A program made the position numbers and the translations under genes. Source: an uncultured Acetatifactor sp. (GTDB lineage Bacteria; Bacillota; Clostridia; Lachnospirales; Lachnospiraceae). From it: 16,446 nt of DNA. Shown piece after piece: positions 5,822 to 13,124 of this stretch (the first letter of the stretch is position 1; every line of letters begins with the position of its first letter). Under the pieces are notes generated by a model. That model was not told the origin of the DNA. It saw only the letters and a list, made by a program, of their open reading frames with translations, and made no database searches. The stretch spans positions 1 to 16,446 of the forward strand of contig CAJUFB010000024.1 of the NCBI GenBank assembly GCA_910585805.1. The letters are read 5' to 3'.

Positions 5822-5927
5822 TAAGGAAGTGTCTGCAAATAACCGCTGCAAGTTCATAGCGAGCTTTATTGTATTTCCGGGTTTTTGCCTGAATAAATTG
5901 CGGCGGTTATTTTCCGACAATTCATAA
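5822..5927 (-). repeat. Dispersed 90-bp palindromic element, copy B
   Basis: On the minus strand the core runs from TGTC (5919) to GACA (5830), 90 bp, the same length as copy A. The left arm ATAACCGCCGCAA and the right arm TTGCAGCGGTTAT are exact complements, and differ from copy A's arms by paired changes that preserve the stem. Flanks GAAT before TGTC and TTCCTTAT after GACA also agree. It fills much of the ktrB-ktrA gap and ends about 20 bases before the ktrA start. Just upstream, at 5799-5812, GCAAATGGATTTGC is a separate small palindrome. Confidence 0.78.
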
Positions 5928-5947
5928 AACGAAACAGGAGAATCATC

Positions 5948-6628
5948 ATGAAAAAAAGAACCCAAAAAGAATACATAGTCATAGGACTTGGAAGATTCGG
6001 CACCAGCATGGCAAAGCAGCTGGAAGCCAACGGCTGCAAGGTACTTGCCATCGACAGCAATGAACAGAAAATCCGGCAGATTGCCGAATACGTAACACTT
6101 GCCATGTGTCTGGACGTATCAGACGAAGAATCCCTTGAGGAAATCGGCGGACGTAATTTCGACGGCGCCATTATCTCCATCGGGCATGGACTGGACGCTT
6201 CGGTGCTGGCTACCATCTGGGCCAAGGAGCAGGGTATCAGCCAGATTATTGCCAAAGCATACGATGAAATGCAGGGAAAGATTCTGACCAAGATAGGTGC
6301 GGACAAAATCGTCTATCCCGAAAAGGAAATGGGTGTTCAGCTGGCAAATGATTTGGCGTTCAACAATTTATTCGATGCCATCGAATTGTCCTCCGAATAC
6401 TCCATCGCGGAAATCCTGACCCTCACCGACTGGATTGGCAAGAATCTGCGTGAAATTAAACTACGCGAAAAATACGGTGTCAACGCCATCGCCATCAAGA
6501 GAGGCGGTACCATCATTGTAAACCCCCCTGCGGACGCTCCCACCAAAAAGGATGATATTTTCCTTCTTTTGGGCACAAACGCCACTCTGAAGAAAATAGC
6601 CGGTATCAGCACTACCCGCCGGAATTAG
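5948..6628 (+). CDS. ktrA: KtrA, RCK-domain regulator of potassium uptake
   Basis: This 226-residue cytosolic protein gates KtrB as an octameric ring. Residues 8-130 form the RCK_N Rossmann domain: the nucleotide loop GLGRFG (13-18) and the acidic residue at the end of the second strand (VLAID, Asp36), which binds the ribose of ATP/ADP or NAD(H). Residues about 140-216 form the RCK_C domain, ending in VNPPADAPTKKDDIFLLLGT; in related KtrA proteins this domain binds cyclic di-AMP, which closes the system. Length and order are typical. The ATG follows AGGAG at ideal spacing. The gene lies behind ktrB and is convergent with the GNAT gene, 69 bases away. That gap has only a weak GCGG/CCGC hairpin and no clear terminator. 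Confidence 0.93.
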   Translation: MKKRTQKEYIVIGLGRFGTSMAKQLEANGCKVLAIDSNEQKIRQIAEYVTLAMCLDVSDEESLEEIGGRNFDGAIISIGHGLDASVLATIWAKEQGISQIIAKAYDEMQGKILTKIGADKIVYPEKEMGVQLANDLAFNNLFDAIELSSEYSIAEILTLTDWIGKNLREIKLREKYGVNAIAIKRGGTIIVNPPADAPTKKDDIFLLLGTNATLKKIAGISTTRRN

Positions 6629-6697
6629 CAGAAAACTCCCTTTAGGCGGTATTCCGCAAGGATGTTGTCGCTTCAAAGACTAAAATATAATAATATG

Positions 6698-7321
6698 TTA
6701 AAGGATGGGTGTCCTTAAATATCTGCCATTCCTCCTGCGGGCGTTCCGGACGCTTCTTATGCCTGCAGGATTTTCTGGCTGATATCCCACCCTTATACTT
6801 TGCAGATCCTTTTTATAAATCTCCAATTCATAAGTTTTACCACTGCGCTGGTCTGTCCTCTGTTCCGAATGCTGATAAGTCAATCCACAGGATAGGGCCA
6901 GTGCCCTTGAAGCAAGATTTTCTGCCCGTGTGGAATAATAAAACTCCAGCCCGTCTAAAGAAATACAGTATTCCATCAATAAACGCAGTATCTGTTTCCC
7001 ATATCCCCTTCCCACATACTCCGGTCCCAAGGCAATACCAGTCTCATGATAAATATGCGGCTCTGTTTCCTCCACTCCGGCAAAACCAATGGCCTGCCCG
7101 CTGCCCCTCTCATAGACCAGCCACGCATCATGGGTTTCCTGCCACGCGATCGTCCTCTGTATCCTCTCCCTGGCCCCATCCTCATCAGCCGTCACTTTCC
7201 ATACCATATATTCTGCTGTTTCCGGCCTTGACCAGACATTCCGGTATATCGATGTCCAATCCTCATATTTTGCCTTTCCAAGAATAATATCTTCTGTCTC
7301 CATCCTGCCTTTATCCTTCAT
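6698..7321 (-). CDS. GNAT-family N-acetyltransferase
   Basis: This is a 207-residue protein with the GCN5-related acetyltransferase fold. The start at 7321 is preferred because GGAGG stands 5 bases upstream; ATG at 7333 is possible and overlaps the stop of an upstream remnant frame. The acetyl-CoA loop is in IALGPEYVGRGYGKQ (96-110, the Q/R-x-x-G-x-G/A motif), preceded by a strand with the IGFAGVEE segment (78-85). NLASRALALSCGLTY (135-149) is the typical C-terminal helix and strand. The profile resembles RimJ/RimL-like acetyltransferases acting on small molecules or protein N-termini; the substrate cannot be told. The last 30 residues (from about 178) are Arg/Asn/Gly-rich and not part of the fold, which is unusual. 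The gene is on the same strand as, and downstream of, the antiporter operon. Confidence 0.8.
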   Translation of the reverse strand: MKDKGRMETEDIILGKAKYEDWTSIYRNVWSRPETAEYMVWKVTADEDGARERIQRTIAWQETHDAWLVYERGSGQAIGFAGVEETEPHIYHETGIALGPEYVGRGYGKQILRLLMEYCISLDGLEFYYSTRAENLASRALALSCGLTYQHSEQRTDQRSGKTYELEIYKKDLQSIRVGYQPENPAGIRSVRNARRRNGRYLRTPIL

Positions 7322-7332
7322 AAACACCTCCA

Positions 7333-7525
7333 TCACAGCCAGACTGTCCAGTCTCCGTAATCAAAAGTCCCGCTCCCATGACGCTGTTTCCCGCTCTCCT
7401 TCAATCCCCGGAAAGCATCCCTCATCCGGCCAATGATCTCCGGCTGGATATCCGGGGAATGGTGCGCCGGAAAAGATGTATCAATATGTACTGCACGATA
7501 TTTCCTGTGCAGTTCCGCCGGACAT
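7333..7525 (-). pseudogene. 3' remnant of an unidentified gene upstream of the GNAT gene
   Basis: An open frame without a start codon or ribosome site ends at TGA 7335-7333, overlapping an ATG of the GNAT gene as TGATG. It reads RAVHIDTSFPAHHSPDIQPE, then IIGRMRDAFRGLKESGK, then HGSGTFDYGDWTVWL. Amino-acid composition and codon use look like real protein rather than random sequence, and the overlap with the next gene suggests former translational coupling. A stop lies upstream in frame near 7541 and the 5' part is missing. I do not recognise the family. It could also be chance; the evidence is composition and the coupled stop only. Confidence 0.35.
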
Positions 7526-7555
7526 AAATGTCCGGGGATTTACGGCGGATTTTTA
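7490..7555. terminator. Two adjacent hairpins at the 3' end of the antiporter operon
   Basis: ACTGCAC (7490-7496) pairs with GTGCAGT (7507-7513), and immediately after it TCCGCCG (7514-7520) pairs with CGGCGGA (7543-7549); within the second loop GGACATAAATGTCC is itself self-complementary. On the plus strand the second stem is followed by TTTTTATT, the form of an intrinsic terminator. On the minus strand the hairpins start about 6 bases behind the stop of the last operon gene but have no T-run after them. It may end antisense transcription, protect the operon's 3' end, or both. Confidence 0.55.
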
Positions 7556-9733
7556 TTACCACCATATAATATAAAATAATGTCAGCGCAAGCCCAATACA
7601 CACCAGCAGCAATCCAAAAGAAAGGCTTCTCTGAATAATGTGATTCGTCTCCCTGATTTCCTCGCTTTTTACTGCCGCCAGATGCACATAATCCCTGTGG
7701 GCAGGATTTCCCCGCCGCCAGGTACGGTTGCCCGCAGCCTGTATCGCATTCAGGACTGCGCCCAGAGTCTCCGTAAATACGTTTCCTTCCGCCCGCTCCC
7801 GGGGAAGCCTGCTGTCCCGGTATACGGTCTTTCTCAGCAGCACCACCGCAAAATCCGCGAAACTGTCCAGAATCCTGCACAGGATCCCCAGCGCGGCGGG
7901 CAGGACCTTCAGCAGCAGCGGCCTGTAAACCAGTTCTTCCAGATCAAGCCACCGGGGCCAGACGTCCACATATTCGGTGCCGCCCTGTTCCGTTCTGCGA
8001 AGCAGCCGCCAGCGGATAAAGAACAAATATACCAGTGCTCCGATACATAAGGAAATCAGCGCCCCCTTTAGATTTTCCGGGCTGAAATAAGCCACCGCTT
8101 CCCCGGCTTCCGCCAGTCCCAGAAAGCCCTGCATGACACCCGCCGTCCGTTCCATGACAGCATGGGGAAACGCCCCCCAGCCTAAAAGCAGCAAACCGCT
8201 TCCCAGCAACGCGAAAGCTGTACCGCGATTCATATATTTCTTCATCCCGTCATACGCTTCCTGCCGCCTGCCGTCCTCATTTTTCTCTATAAACAGCGCC
8301 GCAAAAAGCTTCGTCATATAGGCCGCCGTTAAGCCTCCGGAAAACAGAAAAAGCGCTTCCACCACCTTTATGGCAGTATCTCCGCCGTATGCGGTAATAC
8401 TCTCATGCAGTAAGGTCTTGCTCACATATCCGCCGAAAAGCGGAACTCCCCCGATGGCCAGCGCGCCCGCCAGAAAAATTCCCGCCAAAAGAGGCTTCCT
8501 CCTGCCAAATCCCCGGATATCATTAAGATTCAGCGAATGGGCATTCAGAAAGACGACACCGGCCGCCATGAACAGCACCAGCTTGATCAGCGAATGATTC
8601 ACCATATGCAGCACTATTCCCCGGGCCGCAAGCATGGTATGCACGGAAGCCTCCGCCGGATACGTTTCTCCTGTTCCTGCCGCCGGCAGTGCCAGCATCC
8701 CGATTCCCACCAGGATAAAACCAATCTGGGACATGGAAGAACAGGCAAGCGTCCGCTTCAGATCCACGGAAAATACTGCCAGCAATGCGCCTCCCAGCAT
8801 CGTAGTCACACCGATCAGCAGCAACAGTTTCCCCCAGCCTTCCTCCTGAAAAAACAGTCTGACAGTGACAATCAATATCCCATAGATGCCTGTCTTGGTC
8901 AGCACACCGGACAGCAGCGCGGAAGCCGGCGCAGGTGCCACCGGATGCGCCTTGGGAAGCCAGATATGCAGCGGAAATGCCCCCGCTTTTGCCCCGAAGC
9001 CAAACAACATACAGCATCCCGCCGCATATATTACAGACTTCTCTGCACATCCCGCAGCGGCAGCGGACAATTCCCGGATTTCCAGAGTCCCCAGCTGATG
9101 GTACAGCAGAAAAATCCCCATCAGCATCACCAGCCCGCCTGACACCGCCACTGCCAGATATGTGTCGGCCGCCTTCCGCGCCTTTATGCTTTCCTCCTGC
9201 ACAACCCACACATAGGAAGTAAAAGACATAATCTCAAAAAAGAGAAAAGTGGTATACAAATCCGCCGACAGAAACACTCCCAACGTCGCTCCCAGCGTCC
9301 ACAGCAGAAACAGATAATAGCGGTTCCGATTATGATGCCGCATCATATACTCCCTGGAAAAAATCGCTGCCATCATCCACATAAAAGCCGTCACACAGCT
9401 GTATACCGCCCGGAAGCCGTCCATTGTAAAACTAAGTCCCAGGCCGCAGATTTCCGGGATTTTCAAGTACAGAGCCGCCCCGTCTCCGCTCAGTCCGCCT
9501 GTCGTCCCCGGAAATGCCGGCAACTGCAGCGCCATCACCGCCGTCATTGCAAATTCCGCCACTGACGCTCCGATTACAAGCCCGTCCCGCAGATTTTTCT
9601 GTCCCGTTTTCTGTCCGGCTTCCCTGCCTCTTCCCGCTCCCGTTCTCCGGCAGAATCTCCCCGCCGCATAGGCCAAAAGTCCTGCAGCAAAAGGAAAAAA
9701 GACCATTGCCGCCAAAACCGTTTCCTTACTCAT
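7556..9733 (-). CDS. Large antiporter-like subunit (NuoL/HyfB/MnhA N-terminal type)
   Basis: This 725-residue protein is the last gene of the operon and the fourth member of the Proton_antipo_M family in it. The start at 9733 has GAGGG 8 bases upstream, 37 bases behind the previous stop. Residues 1-490 hold the antiporter core: Glu167 in FLFFEIMS (TM5), Lys249 with His256 in FGAKAGAFPLHIWLP (TM7), Lys280 in SALLSGVLTKTG (TM8), DLKRTLACSSMSQIGF (324-339), HMVNHSLIKL (376-385) and GGYVSKT (434-440). These are the residues known to carry protons or cations in NuoL, NuoM and MrpA. The remaining ~235 residues contain further helices, a hydrophilic section and a last helix ending in LTLFYIIWW, recalling the extended C-terminus of NuoL/HyfB. 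It could take the place of the MrpA N-terminal part, which is otherwise absent here. Confidence 0.85.
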   Translation of the reverse strand: MSKETVLAAMVFFPFAAGLLAYAAGRFCRRTGAGRGREAGQKTGQKNLRDGLVIGASVAEFAMTAVMALQLPAFPGTTGGLSGDGAALYLKIPEICGLGLSFTMDGFRAVYSCVTAFMWMMAAIFSREYMMRHHNRNRYYLFLLWTLGATLGVFLSADLYTTFLFFEIMSFTSYVWVVQEESIKARKAADTYLAVAVSGGLVMLMGIFLLYHQLGTLEIRELSAAAAGCAEKSVIYAAGCCMLFGFGAKAGAFPLHIWLPKAHPVAPAPASALLSGVLTKTGIYGILIVTVRLFFQEEGWGKLLLLIGVTTMLGGALLAVFSVDLKRTLACSSMSQIGFILVGIGMLALPAAGTGETYPAEASVHTMLAARGIVLHMVNHSLIKLVLFMAAGVVFLNAHSLNLNDIRGFGRRKPLLAGIFLAGALAIGGVPLFGGYVSKTLLHESITAYGGDTAIKVVEALFLFSGGLTAAYMTKLFAALFIEKNEDGRRQEAYDGMKKYMNRGTAFALLGSGLLLLGWGAFPHAVMERTAGVMQGFLGLAEAGEAVAYFSPENLKGALISLCIGALVYLFFIRWRLLRRTEQGGTEYVDVWPRWLDLEELVYRPLLLKVLPAALGILCRILDSFADFAVVLLRKTVYRDSRLPRERAEGNVFTETLGAVLNAIQAAGNRTWRRGNPAHRDYVHLAAVKSEEIRETNHIIQRSLSFGLLLVCIGLALTLFYIIWW

Positions 9734-9770
9734 ACCATATCCCTCTTTGCTCCAACCTCAGAATCGCCGC

Positions 9771-11243
9771 CTAAATCACTCCCGCAATCTGCTCCAGCAT
9801 ATCCGTCAGCGGCCCGGAATGCAGCCCGATGAAAACAATAAAAAGCACCGCCGCCCCAATGGGAACCAGCATCATCCAATTGGGCTCCTTCACATCGCTT
9901 ACTTTCCTGTAGTCAAAATCTTTTCCCGGGAAAAATACCCGAACCACGATACTCAGCATATAAATGGCTGTCAGCAATGCGGAAACCAGCAGCGCCCCGG
10001 CACCCACATATGCCAGCACTCCCCCGCTGTCCAAAGCTGCTTTCACCAAGTACCATTTGCTGACAAAACCGCTCAGCCCCGGCACCCCAGTCAGCGCAAG
10101 CGCAGAAATCGTAAACATCACAAACACCTTCGGCATCCTCCAGCCGATACCGTCCAGCTCATGAATATATTCCCGGCCAGTTTTGTGTATCACCGCCCCC
10201 GCACAGAGAAAAGAGCACAGCTTCATAAAGGAATGGCACACCATATGTGCCAGAGCCCCCGCCAAGCCCAGCGGCGTCATCAGCACTACCCCGAACAGAA
10301 TGTAAGACAGATTGCTGATAGTAGACCAGGCAAGCCGCCTTTTAAAATGAGTCTCCTTCAATGCCCTGCTGCAGCCATATACAATGGTAATGAGCACCGG
10401 CAGCATCACCGCCCACTGCGCCCAGGTTCCCCGGAGAAGTTCTGTCCCGAAGCTGTAATAGGTCACCCGCATGGCTGCAAAGGCGCCTGTATTCACCACT
10501 GCCACCGCATGGAGCAGGGCCGTTACAGGCGTGGGCGCCACACTGGCCCTGGGCAGCCAGGCCGAAAAAGGCCACATGGCCGTCTTGACGCTGAAACCGC
10601 AGAAACAGAGCATATAAATCAGAAGTAAATTGTCTTTTCTGTCTGCCGCCTGCGCCGGATCAAAGACCCCACCTGCCACAAAAGAGGACGTACTGCCGTA
10701 AGCCAGCACAAAGGTCATGCCGATAAAGGCAAATGCCGCGCCTCCCAGCATATAGAACAGATACATCCTGCTGGCCCTGACAGCCTCTTTGGTTCTCTCG
10801 TGCATCACCAGGGGCAGTGTCACCAGACTCAGCATCTCAAAGAAAAAGTACATGGTCAGAATATTCTCGGCCAACGCAACTCCCAACGCAATTCCATACG
10901 TAATTACGTAAAAGGTATAAAAGGACTTTTCACTGCTCTCCTGTTTCATATACGCAAAGGCATACAATGTGGCAAGAGGCCAGAGCAGCGCCGCTATTGC
11001 CGCAAACACTGCCCCCAGACCGTCCAGGCGAAGCGTGACGCTCAGGCTGCCTGTAAAACGGAATACCGTCAAACTGCCCTCCGGCGCATGAAACAGCATC
11101 CATAGCACCAGAGCGGAATTGATACATACCGCCGTCTCCAGATAAATCCACATGCCCTTTCTGGAACGGAACGACAGCAGGGGCACCAGCATTCCGGTAA
11201 AAAAGGGCAGGAGCACTACTATCAACATCATTATTTCTCTCAT
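9771..11243 (-). CDS. Antiporter-like subunit (MnhD/NuoN type) with altered TM8 residue
   Basis: This 490-residue membrane protein of the Proton_antipo_M family is the third such subunit. I chose the start at 11243 because AGGTGAG lies just upstream; the frame is open to 11282. Present are Glu136 in YFFFEMLS (TM5), Lys220 in FSVKTAMWPFSAWLP (TM7), FKRRLAWSTISNLSY (300-314), HMVCHSFMKL (333-342) and GFVSKW in the C-terminal half. Two positions depart from the three paralogues in the same operon: the TM8 Lys is Asn251 (HAVAVVNTG), and the His before AWLP is Ser227. In complex I and Mrp the TM8 Lys connects the two half-channels. The subunit may therefore couple differently or be structural. It is separated from the preceding gene by 167 bases containing a half copy of the dispersed repeat, the widest gap in the operon. 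Confidence 0.85.
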   Translation of the reverse strand: MREIMMLIVVLLPFFTGMLVPLLSFRSRKGMWIYLETAVCINSALVLWMLFHAPEGSLTVFRFTGSLSVTLRLDGLGAVFAAIAALLWPLATLYAFAYMKQESSEKSFYTFYVITYGIALGVALAENILTMYFFFEMLSLVTLPLVMHERTKEAVRASRMYLFYMLGGAAFAFIGMTFVLAYGSTSSFVAGGVFDPAQAADRKDNLLLIYMLCFCGFSVKTAMWPFSAWLPRASVAPTPVTALLHAVAVVNTGAFAAMRVTYYSFGTELLRGTWAQWAVMLPVLITIVYGCSRALKETHFKRRLAWSTISNLSYILFGVVLMTPLGLAGALAHMVCHSFMKLCSFLCAGAVIHKTGREYIHELDGIGWRMPKVFVMFTISALALTGVPGLSGFVSKWYLVKAALDSGGVLAYVGAGALLVSALLTAIYMLSIVVRVFFPGKDFDYRKVSDVKEPNWMMLVPIGAAVLFIVFIGLHSGPLTDMLEQIAGVI

Positions 11244-11307
11244 ATGACTCACCTGCATTTCATTCTTTGTCGGGTAATACATCTGTTTACATGAAAGACC
11301 GCAGCTT

Positions 11308-11366
11308 TTGAATTGTCGAAAAATAACTGCTGCGATTTTTCAGGTAAAAACCTGGAAATACCAACG
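11308..11366 (+). repeat. Half copy of the dispersed element (copy C)
   Basis: GAATTGTCGAAAAATAACTG begins at 11310 and continues through TGCTGCG and the internal hairpin CAGGTAAAAACCTG (11341-11354) to GGAAATACC. This matches the left half of copies A and B for about 53 bases. Similarity stops there and the right arm is absent. The copy lies inside the operon, antisense to it, between the second and third antiporter-like genes. Confidence 0.65.
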
Positions 11367-11410
11367 GCATGATTTTGACTTTCCAAATGTTACCGGAAAC
11401 CATATTCCCG

Positions 11411-13048
11411 CTACAGCACCGACGCGGCAATCTTTTCCGTATATTCGATCAGCATATTCGGCAAAACGCCCGCCAGCAGCGCCAATGCCGCCAGCAGCGC
11501 AATGGGAAACACCTGCAAATTCACATTTCCCCCTGCTCCAGCCAGTTCCTGCAGGGAATCGTCCTCCTGTACACCGGGAAAAAATCCCCGCAGCGCAACG
11601 GGAAGCAGATATCCCGCCGTCAGCAATGCACTGACAAGCAGCACCACCGGTCCCAGCCAGGCAAAAATCCCGGTACCGGACTGCAGCGCCCCTTCCGCCA
11701 GATACCACTTGCTGATAAACCCTCCGGCAGGCGGTATTCCAATCAGCGCCAGAGACAATATCGTATAACACCACATAAGCCCGGGCATCCTTTTCCCTGT
11801 TCCCGTCAGCTGCCCCACCTTTGTATAGCCAAAACGCTGCAGAAAAATGCCTGCCGTCAGAAACAGCCCGCATTTGACAAAGGCATGAACCGCAACATGA
11901 ACCAGCGCGCCCGTCATTGCCCCCGGCGTCAGCACCGCCAGCCCAAACAGGATGTAGGAAACCTGGCTCACCGAGGAATAGGCCAGTCTTTTCTTGAATC
12001 CCTGTTCCCGGAAAGCAAGCAGGGAGCCCATAAACACCGTCAACAGCGAAAGCACAATCCAACTGTATTGGACCCAGGTTCCTCTCAGGAGCTCCGCTCC
12101 CGCCACATAGAAAACTCCCCGGATGACAGCCAGGACGCCGGACTTCACAATCACTGCCGACAAAACCGCCGATGCCGGAGACGGCGCAACAGGATGTGCC
12201 GCAGGCAGCCAGGCATGCAGCGGAAACATCCCCGCCTTTGCCCCGAACCCGATCAGCATGACAAAAACCGCCAGCAGTAAGGCCCCTTCATGTCCCTGCA
12301 CCGCCGCAGCATTCAATGTTCCCCCGGGCGTAAAAGCCAGAGAATCACAATACCGATACAGGAAAAAAATACCGAACAAGCCTCCGTAGGCACCGCACAG
12401 CGAGTAAAACAGATATTTCAGCGCCGCCATGACTGCTTCCTTCGTCCCGCTGTGAAGCACCAGCGGCACGGAAACCAGCGTCATCAGTTCATAGAAAAGG
12501 TACATGGTAATCAGATTGCCGGAGAAATCAATTCCCACAAGCACGCCGTAAAGCAGCAGCCAGAATCCGAAATACCGTTTCTGTTTTTCCTCTTTTTTCA
12601 TATATACTACGGCATACACCGTCGCCGCCAGCCACACAACACTGGTAACCGTCACAAACAGCCTTCCCAGAGCATCCACCCTGAACATCACAGGCAGCCC
12701 GTCCACCAGCCGAAACAGCGTAACAGACCGCTCCCCTGTCCAGCTGACAACAAGCGCCAGAACCACGGACACCGTGACCACAATGCCGGCGTAGAAGAAG
12801 GGCCAGTTTTCTTTTCCGCTTTTCCAACGCTTTTCCGGTGCAAGACCTTTATTATTTTCCAGTGCAAGGCCTTTTTTATTTTCCGGTGCAGTGCCCCTTT
12901 TATTTTCCGGTACAGCGCCCTTTTTACTTTCTTTTTTCCCGCTCCCGACATTCCTGACCTCTGCCAGCTGCTCCCGGAAAGCCAGGATTACAAGCAATGC
13001 CCCCGCCAGCACCGGCAAAACGATGGGAACTATCAATAATCCGTCCAT
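11411..13048 (-). CDS. Antiporter-like subunit (MnhD type) with tandem-repeat insert
   Basis: This 545-residue membrane protein is the second Proton_antipo_M member of the operon. The start at 13048 follows AAGGA at 7 bases; the previous stop is 76 bases away. Core residues are all present: Glu187 in YLFYELMT (TM5), Lys271 and His278 in FGAKAGMFPLHAWLP (TM7), Lys302 in SAVLSAVIVKSG (TM8), FKKRLAYSSVSQVSY (351-365), HVAVHAFVKC (384-393) and GGFISKW further on. It is the most canonical MnhD-like copy. Between the first helix (1-23) and the second there is a hydrophilic stretch, residues 30-80, made largely of four 8-residue repeats (GAVPENKR, GTAPENKK, GLALENNK, GLAPEKRW). That insert is not part of the family and should lie on one face of the membrane, charged and disordered. 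Confidence 0.87.
   Translation of the reverse strand: MDGLLIVPIVLPVLAGALLVILAFREQLAEVRNVGSGKKESKKGAVPENKRGTAPENKKGLALENNKGLAPEKRWKSGKENWPFFYAGIVVTVSVVLALVVSWTGERSVTLFRLVDGLPVMFRVDALGRLFVTVTSVVWLAATVYAVVYMKKEEKQKRYFGFWLLLYGVLVGIDFSGNLITMYLFYELMTLVSVPLVLHSGTKEAVMAALKYLFYSLCGAYGGLFGIFFLYRYCDSLAFTPGGTLNAAAVQGHEGALLLAVFVMLIGFGAKAGMFPLHAWLPAAHPVAPSPASAVLSAVIVKSGVLAVIRGVFYVAGAELLRGTWVQYSWIVLSLLTVFMGSLLAFREQGFKKRLAYSSVSQVSYILFGLAVLTPGAMTGALVHVAVHAFVKCGLFLTAGIFLQRFGYTKVGQLTGTGKRMPGLMWCYTILSLALIGIPPAGGFISKWYLAEGALQSGTGIFAWLGPVVLLVSALLTAGYLLPVALRGFFPGVQEDDSLQELAGAGGNVNLQVFPIALLAALALLAGVLPNMLIEYTEKIAASVL
12835..12930 (-). repeat. Four tandem 24-bp units inside an antiporter gene
   Basis: Units at 12835-12858, 12859-12882, 12883-12906 and 12907-12930 are each exactly 24 bp, for example CCGGTGCAGTGCCCC followed by TTTTATTTT. 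They encode an 8-residue motif of the type G-x-A-P-E-N-K-K/R. As 24 is a multiple of three, unit gain or loss keeps the frame, so the array can vary in length without destroying the gene. Confidence 0.9.
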
Positions 13049-13124
13049 CTGTCATTCCTTCTTCCTGTTGTCATACAATAACCGCCGTCCCCCGTTCCGT
13101 CCAAAGCTGTGGGAATGCGGATTT

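Noticed and set aside
6640..6697. Bidirectional terminator between ktrA and the GNAT gene
   Set aside because: Only a 4-bp GCGG/CCGC stem with a bulged extension and no T-run on either side.
9747..12280. Long plus-strand frames rich in His, Gln, Arg and Pro
   Set aside because: They are antisense shadows of the GC-rich antiporter genes; such composition is typical of opposite-strand frames.
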